Shown here piece after piece: positions 44,014-49,019 of a DNA stretch of 49,019 nucleotides. The notes under the pieces are model-generated. The model was not told where the DNA came from. It was given only the letters and a program-made list of their open reading frames with translations, and did no database searches. Position 1 is the first letter of the stretch. Each line of letters begins with the position of its first letter. Location: positions 1 to 49,019 of the forward strand of contig CACOAO010000015.1 of the NCBI GenBank assembly GCA_902625215.1, given 5' to 3'. A program made the translations under genes and the position numbers. This stretch comes from an uncultured SAR116 cluster alpha proteobacterium. GTDB lineage: Bacteria > Pseudomonadota > Alphaproteobacteria > Puniceispirillales > Marisalimonadaceae.

Positions 44014-45273
44014 ATGGGAAATTTTATCTTTAATGAAACTGAAAGAACTATAGCTGTCAGGTATATTAAATCTAGGCGGATAGAGGGTTTTATTTCTGTC
44101 TCTGCTTGGTTTTCTCTTGTCGGTATTATCTTAGGTGTAGCCACACTAATAGTTGTCATGTCAGTAATGAATGGTTTTCGAACTGAGTTAGTAGATAGAA
44201 TATTAGGAATAAATGGTCATCTAATTGTTTATAAAAAAAATGGTTTATCCATTGAAAATTATAATAAAATAGTCAACCAAATATCAGATACACAAAATGT
44301 CATTGCAGTTACGCCACATTTGGAAGCACAAGCTCTTGCTAAAACCAAAAATACTGTTTTAGGAGTAATAATTAGAGGTACTAAATGGTCTGATTTACCT
44401 GCTAAAAAACTACTTTGGAAATCCCTTGATCAAAACACAATCGAGAATTTTAAAATTAGACAGAATGTAATTTTAGGATATAGACTTGCACAAAGACTAA
44501 ACGTAAGCGTAGGTGACTATATATCACTTATTTCACCAAACGTTATGGAGACTGCAATAGGAGTTTTGCCTATCAAACAAAATTTTATGGTGGGTGGATT
44601 TTTTGATATTGGTATGTATGAATATGATAATAATTTTGTTTTTATACCGTGGAAAAAGGCTGAAAAATTTCTTTCAACAAAAAAAATAGCTCATGGAATT
44701 GAGATATTTTTACAAAATCCGAAAATAACTCAGAATGTTTTTTCTGATTTAAGCTCTAAGTTAGACAAAAATTTGTCAATTATTGATTGGAAAAAAAGAA
44801 ATTCATCTTTTATGAATGCCCTTGATGTTGAAAAAAATGTAATGTTTGTGATTTTGACATTGATAATACTTGTGGCAACTTTTAATATTATATCCTCTAT
44901 GATAATGTTAGTCCAAACAAAAAAATCTGATATTGCTCTCATGAGAACTATGGGAGCCTCAAAATATTTAATTATAAGAATTTTCATGTTAACAGGCTCT
45001 ATTATTGGTATGTTAGGTACAATCATAGGGGCAATTTTAGGTATAGTTGTATCGATCAACATTGAAACTATAAGAAATATTATATCAACTTTTTTTGGAC
45101 AAGAATTATTTTCTCCTCAAATATACTTCTTATCTAAATTACCTTCGAATATAAATTTTAATGAGGTTTTTGTAGTTATGGGGGTGTCTATTACTCTCAC
45201 TCTGTTAGCCAGTATTTTCCCTGCTTGGAAAGCATCCAAAATATCTCCAGCAGAGGCGCTCAGATATGAGTAA
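44014..45273 (+). CDS. lolC: Lipoprotein-releasing system permease LolC/LolE
   Basis: Inner-membrane permease of the LolCDE complex that detaches lipoproteins for transfer to LolA. The 419-residue chain has an N-terminal membrane helix (ISVSAWFSLVGIILGVATLI), a large periplasmic MacB-like domain (about 50-260), and a C-terminal FtsX domain with three helices and LMRTMGASKYLIIRIFMLTG, ending PAWKASKISPAEALRYE. A single lolC/E gene suggests a homodimer (LolF type). It overlaps lolD by eight bases. Confidence 0.94.
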   Translation: MGNFIFNETERTIAVRYIKSRRIEGFISVSAWFSLVGIILGVATLIVVMSVMNGFRTELVDRILGINGHLIVYKKNGLSIENYNKIVNQISDTQNVIAVTPHLEAQALAKTKNTVLGVIIRGTKWSDLPAKKLLWKSLDQNTIENFKIRQNVILGYRLAQRLNVSVGDYISLISPNVMETAIGVLPIKQNFMVGGFFDIGMYEYDNNFVFIPWKKAEKFLSTKKIAHGIEIFLQNPKITQNVFSDLSSKLDKNLSIIDWKKRNSSFMNALDVEKNVMFVILTLIILVATFNIISSMIMLVQTKKSDIALMRTMGASKYLIIRIFMLTGSIIGMLGTIIGAILGIVVSINIETIRNIISTFFGQELFSPQIYFLSKLPSNINFNEVFVVMGVSITLTLLASIFPAWKASKISPAEALRYE

Positions 45274-45973
45274 GTTAATAGATCATCAAGATTTATTGAT
45301 TCTTAAGAATATTTCTCATATTTACAATCAAGACTTACAAAAGATTAAAGTTCTTAAAAATGTAAATATTAGAGTATCGAAAGGCGAAATTATTTCATTA
45401 ATAGGCCCAAGTGGTACTGGAAAATCAACTTTGTTAAATATTGCTGGATTACTTGAAAAACCAACATTAGGAACAATTATTTTTAGTGGACATGATTGTA
45501 CCAAATTAAGTGAAGATAATAAAACTCGCTTAAGAGGGTCTGAAATAGGATTTATCTTTCAGTCACATCGTCTTTTTCAAGAATTTTCAGCTATTGAAAA
45601 CGTTATGTTACCACAATTGATCATGGGAAGATCTAAATCAGAAGCAAGTAAAAAGTCAAAAGATTTATTAACTGTTCTAGGTTTAAAACATAGACTTGAG
45701 TTTAGACCTGCAAAGCTATCTGGTGGAGAAGCACAAAGAGTAGCTATTGCAAGAGCATTAGCAAATTCGCCTAGTTTAATATTAGCTGATGAACCTACGG
45801 GCAACTTAGATGCTATTGCTGCATATAATGTTTTTGAAATTTTATACAAATTAGTTAAATCATTAGATATAAGTTGTATTTTTGCTACCCATAATAATGA
45901 TTTAGCTAAATTAATGGATAGAAAAATAGTTTTAAAAAAAGGTTCTGTTTACAATGACAAGTCCTATAAATAA
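45266..45973 (+). CDS. lolD: Lipoprotein-releasing system ATPase LolD
   Basis: Drives lipoprotein release by the LolC complex. The 235-residue ATPase has Walker A GPSGTGKST, Q-loop FQSHRLFQEFSAIENVMLP, signature LSGGEAQRVAIARAL and Walker B LILADEPTGNLD, the MacB/LolD-type set. It is coupled to lolC by an eight-base overlap, and dnaE begins nine bases after its stop, so all three may be on one transcript. Confidence 0.95.
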   Translation: MSKLIDHQDLLILKNISHIYNQDLQKIKVLKNVNIRVSKGEIISLIGPSGTGKSTLLNIAGLLEKPTLGTIIFSGHDCTKLSEDNKTRLRGSEIGFIFQSHRLFQEFSAIENVMLPQLIMGRSKSEASKKSKDLLTVLGLKHRLEFRPAKLSGGEAQRVAIARALANSPSLILADEPTGNLDAIAAYNVFEILYKLVKSLDISCIFATHNNDLAKLMDRKIVLKKGSVYNDKSYK

Positions 45974-45982
45974 ATTTAAAAA

Positions 45983-48900
45983 ATGAAAAATTTGTTTATC
46001 CATTTAAGATTGCATTCAATTTTTTCTCTTGCCGAAGGCATGTTAACATTTGAATTTTTATCAAAGTATTGTGTTAAAAACAATCAACCAGCAATTGGGA
46101 TTACTGATACTAACAATCTTTTTGGAGCTTTAGAATTTTCTCTAAAAATGGTTTCTTTTGGCATCCAACCTATAATTGGAATTCAAGTTAATATAGGCAA
46201 AAAAGGAATAGAAAATAAAGAGATAGGAGAAGTTGTTTTGATCGCTAAAAATGAAATAGGCTATCAGAACTTACTTTATTTAAATAATGGTATGTCTAGT
46301 GATAATGGATATTATAAGTATTTAGATCTGAATGAATTAGAAAAATACAATGAAGGTCTTATACTATTAACTGGGGGAGTCGAAAATGGTTTCCTGGGTA
46401 AGCCCGCATCCTTAAACAACAAAGATATAGTAAATGAGCGAATAAAATTTTTAAAAAAAATTTTCAATAATAATTTATATATAGAGATTCAAAGACATGG
46501 AATAAGAAGTCAGGTAATTGCAGAAAAAAACTTAATAGAACTTGCACGTGAACATGAGTTGCCCTTGGTAGCAACTAATGATTGTTTTTTTGAAAAAGAA
46601 GATAAATTTGATGCTCATCAGGTTTTGACATGTATAGATAAAGGTCTAACAGTCTCATCTGAGAAAAGAAGGATTTTAACAAAAGAACATTATTTAAAAG
46701 ATCCAAAAAAAATGATATCTTTATTTAGAGATATTCCTGAAGCAATTGAAAATACTGTAACAATTGCAAAGAGATGTTCTTTTTTTGTAAAGACACGAAA
46801 TCCTATACTTCCTAAATATCCTGGTCTGCAAAATATTAGTGAAGCCGATTATCTTTCAAAAGTGTCTCACGAAGGTTTAATTAAAAGATTAGATTTTTCT
46901 CCTGTTGATTTTTCAGATAATGAGAGAAGTGAATATAAATTTCGTCTTACTAAAGAGCTTGAAATAATCAATAAGATGGGTTTTTCAGGTTATTTTTTAA
47001 TTGTTTATGATTTTATTAAATGGTCAAAGGAAAACAAAATTCCAGTTGGGCCAGGTCGTGGTTCTGGAGCAGGGTCAATAGTAGCGTGGTCATTAAACAT
47101 TACAGATCTTGATCCAATAAGATGGGGTTTATTGTTTGAGCGTTTTTTAAATCCTGAACGTGTTTCAATGCCTGATTTTGACATAGATTTTTGTCAAGAT
47201 AGAAGAGAAGAGGTAATTGATTATGTTAGAAATAGATATGGAAAAGACAAGGTCGCTCAAATAATTACTTTTGGAAGCCTTCAGGCAAAAGCAGCTATCA
47301 GAGATGTTGGTAGAGTTTTAGAAATGCCCTATGGACAAGTTGATAAAATTGCAAAGATGATACCTTATGTTCCATCAAAACCCATTACAATTCAAGAAGC
47401 TATTGATACAAATGATATTTTAAAAAAAGAAATTGCTGAAAATGACCAAGTACAAAGTTTAATAGAAACTGCTATTAATATTGAGGGTTTAAATAGACAT
47501 GTATCAACTCACGCAGCAGGTTTAGTAATTGGTGATAAACCTTTGCATACAATGTTACCATTATATAAGTTCAACGAATATGAGATGCCAGCCACACAAT
47601 TTAATATGAAATTTGTTGAAAAGGCTGGACTTGTAAAATTTGACTTTCTTGGTTTAAAAACTCTTACAATTCTCTCTAAAGCTGAGACTTTAATAAAACA
47701 AAAAAATAAAAATTTTGATCTTAGTAAAATTTCATTAAATGATAAAAACACCTATGAAATGTTGTCTACTGGATCTACAACAGGAATTTTTCAGTTAGAG
47801 TCTGCTGGCATGAAAGATGTTCTTACAGGTTTAAGACCAGATCGTTTTGAAGATATTATTGCAGTTGTATCACTATACAGACCTGGTCCAATGGAAAATA
47901 TACCAAGTTATATCAATAGAAAACACGGAAAAGAAAATATTGTCTATATGCATTCTAGTTTAGAACCCGTTTTATCAGAAACATACGGAATTTTTATCTA
48001 TCAAGAACAAGTTTTAAGAGCCGCACAAATATTGGCTGATTTTTCATTAGCAAAAGCAGATATTTTAAGAAGAGCTATGGGTAAAAAAGATAAGGATGAA
48101 ATGTCTGAACAAAAGAAATCTTTTTTAGAGGGCACAAAAAGAAAAAAAATTGATGATGAAAAGTCTAATGAAATTTTTGATCAAATTGCAGCATTCGCTG
48201 GATATGGATTTAATAAATCTCATGCTGCAGCGTATGCTTTGATTGCGTATCAAACTGCATGGATAAAAACAAATTACATATATGAGTTTTTTGTTTCAAT
48301 GATGACACTAGAGAATAATAATACTGATAAATTATCTTTGTTGGTAGATGATGCCAAAAAAAATGGAATTACAATACTTCAACCATGTATTAACAAAAGT
48401 AGTTATGAATTTCTTATTGAAAATATTTCTTCCGAAGAAATTGGTATAAGATACTCTTTATCTTCTATTAAAAATGTTGGTATTGAGGCTATTAAAAATA
48501 TTGTAAGAATTAGAAAAAAAAATGGTGAATTTAAAAATATTGATGATTTTTTAAATAGGGTTCCATACGGACAAATAACAAAAAAATCTTTTGAAAGTTT
48601 AATAAAATCTGGAGCATTTGATAAAATTGAAAAAAATAGAAATAAATTATTTTTATCTATTGACATGATGCTAAACTATTCAAACTCAATGGAAAAAGAA
48701 AAAAATTTGCACCAATCAAACCTTTTCAGTAATGATAATTGTAATAATTTACTAATAAACCTACCAGACACTGCTGAGTGGACTTTTCAAGAGAATGTAG
48801 ATCACGAATTTGCATCACTTGGATTATATTTGTCAGCTCATCCATTAGATAATTATAAAAATATTTTGCCTAAAATGGATATAACACAAAGTGTTGAAAT

Positions 48901-49019
48901 ACTAGGTGGTCTTGAAAAATATTTTAAAAAAAATGTTAGGTTTTGTGGGCTTATCATTAAAATATTAAAAAGACAATCTCCTCGAGGTAGATGGGCAACA
49001 ATTCAGATAAACGATTTAA
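45983..49019 (+). CDS. dnaE: DNA polymerase III alpha subunit, 3' end cut by window
   Basis: Main replicative polymerase. The frame runs to the window edge without a stop; 1012 residues are visible of about 1130-1170 expected. An N-terminal PHP domain (FIHLRLHSIFSLAEGM, AIGITDTNNLFGALEF) is followed by the polymerase palm with PVGPGRGSGAGSIVAW and the catalytic Asp400 and Asp402 in MPDFDIDF. The fingers include TFGSLQAKAAIRDVGR; GYGFNKSHAAAYALIAYQTAW marks the helix-hairpin-helix side. LYLSAHPLDNYKNIL near the end precedes the OB fold. It is a DnaE1 type judging by the complete palm and length. Confidence 0.95.
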   Translation, partial: MKNLFIHLRLHSIFSLAEGMLTFEFLSKYCVKNNQPAIGITDTNNLFGALEFSLKMVSFGIQPIIGIQVNIGKKGIENKEIGEVVLIAKNEIGYQNLLYLNNGMSSDNGYYKYLDLNELEKYNEGLILLTGGVENGFLGKPASLNNKDIVNERIKFLKKIFNNNLYIEIQRHGIRSQVIAEKNLIELAREHELPLVATNDCFFEKEDKFDAHQVLTCIDKGLTVSSEKRRILTKEHYLKDPKKMISLFRDIPEAIENTVTIAKRCSFFVKTRNPILPKYPGLQNISEADYLSKVSHEGLIKRLDFSPVDFSDNERSEYKFRLTKELEIINKMGFSGYFLIVYDFIKWSKENKIPVGPGRGSGAGSIVAWSLNITDLDPIRWGLLFERFLNPERVSMPDFDIDFCQDRREEVIDYVRNRYGKDKVAQIITFGSLQAKAAIRDVGRVLEMPYGQVDKIAKMIPYVPSKPITIQEAIDTNDILKKEIAENDQVQSLIETAINIEGLNRHVSTHAAGLVIGDKPLHTMLPLYKFNEYEMPATQFNMKFVEKAGLVKFDFLGLKTLTILSKAETLIKQKNKNFDLSKISLNDKNTYEMLSTGSTTGIFQLESAGMKDVLTGLRPDRFEDIIAVVSLYRPGPMENIPSYINRKHGKENIVYMHSSLEPVLSETYGIFIYQEQVLRAAQILADFSLAKADILRRAMGKKDKDEMSEQKKSFLEGTKRKKIDDEKSNEIFDQIAAFAGYGFNKSHAAAYALIAYQTAWIKTNYIYEFFVSMMTLENNNTDKLSLLVDDAKKNGITILQPCINKSSYEFLIENISSEEIGIRYSLSSIKNVGIEAIKNIVRIRKKNGEFKNIDDFLNRVPYGQITKKSFESLIKSGAFDKIEKNRNKLFLSIDMMLNYSNSMEKEKNLHQSNLFSNDNCNNLLINLPDTAEWTFQENVDHEFASLGLYLSAHPLDNYKNILPKMDITQSVEILGGLEKYFKKNVRFCGLIIKILKRQSPRGRWATIQINDL

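Noticed and set aside
45983-49019. Truncated or frameshifted dnaE
   Set aside because: The frame is open to the last base; the missing end is due to the window boundary.
1-49019. tRNA, rRNA, CRISPR array, insertion sequence, integrase or att site
   Set aside because: I scanned spacers and gene ends and saw no cloverleaf-like GC-rich segment, regular repeat-spacer pattern, transposase or terminal repeats. A tRNAscan/Infernal search would be decisive.

Overview
The window is AT-rich and densely coded. It looks like a piece of a small, streamlined, free-living alphaproteobacterial chromosome, most likely a marine planktonic one of the SAR11 / AEGEAN-169 type. The evidence is: the block dapA-smpB-folK-rpoZ-rsh-DUF2062-pdxJ-acpS-lepB-rnc-era-recO-parC; a short bacterial ProRS; a HemB without the zinc cysteines; Bpt; LolCD next to dnaE; many overlapping ATGA or TAATG junctions; and transport dominated by binding-protein-dependent systems (ABC and TRAP). 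The clade is an inference. I saw no rRNA or tRNA gene, insertion sequence, CRISPR array, prophage or integrase.

Layout. (1) 1-5.9 kb: end of a DUF3147 membrane protein, a TauE/SafE permease, purN, a CueR-like regulator coupled to an EamA exporter, then a complete SsuABC/ThiXYZ-like ABC importer. (2) 5.9-13.1 kb: a loose accessory zone of short genes, long spacers and mixed strands. It holds a bacterial voltage-gated sodium channel coupled to a small CxxC protein, a TPR lipoprotein-sized secreted protein, a cupin, a DUF123 protein, a formylglycine-generating-enzyme-like gene broken by two in-frame stops, and two paralogous secreted two-cysteine proteins that I cannot assign to a family. (3) 13.1-22.6 kb: metabolic and membrane genes: RraA-like aldolase, MATE pump, cryptochrome/photolyase-family protein, enolase-superfamily dehydratase/racemase, FMN 2-hydroxy-acid oxidase, a YitT-like membrane protein, a second TauE/SafE permease, a nitroreductase and a PLP threonine/serine dehydratase. 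(4) 22.6-34.2 kb: the conserved housekeeping block. (5) 34.2-40.8 kb: a TakP-like TRAP transporter with an enlarged DctQ and a DctM carrying a ~330-residue coiled-coil tail, followed by an HpxW-like gamma-glutamyltransferase-family hydrolase. (6) 40.8-49.0 kb: bpt, hemB, proS, lolC, lolD and dnaE, the last cut by the window end.

How genes fit together. Both periplasmic binding-protein genes (ABC at 3.3 kb, TRAP at 34.4 kb) have consensus Shine-Dalgarno sequences and are followed by perfect GC-richer hairpins just before their membrane-subunit genes, as expected when the binding protein is made in excess. The 2-oxo-acid-type TRAP system, the 2-hydroxy-acid oxidase, the RraA-like aldolase and the enolase-superfamily enzyme suggest use of small dissolved organic acids; this link is inferred. 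The most novel material is in the 6-13 kb accessory zone.
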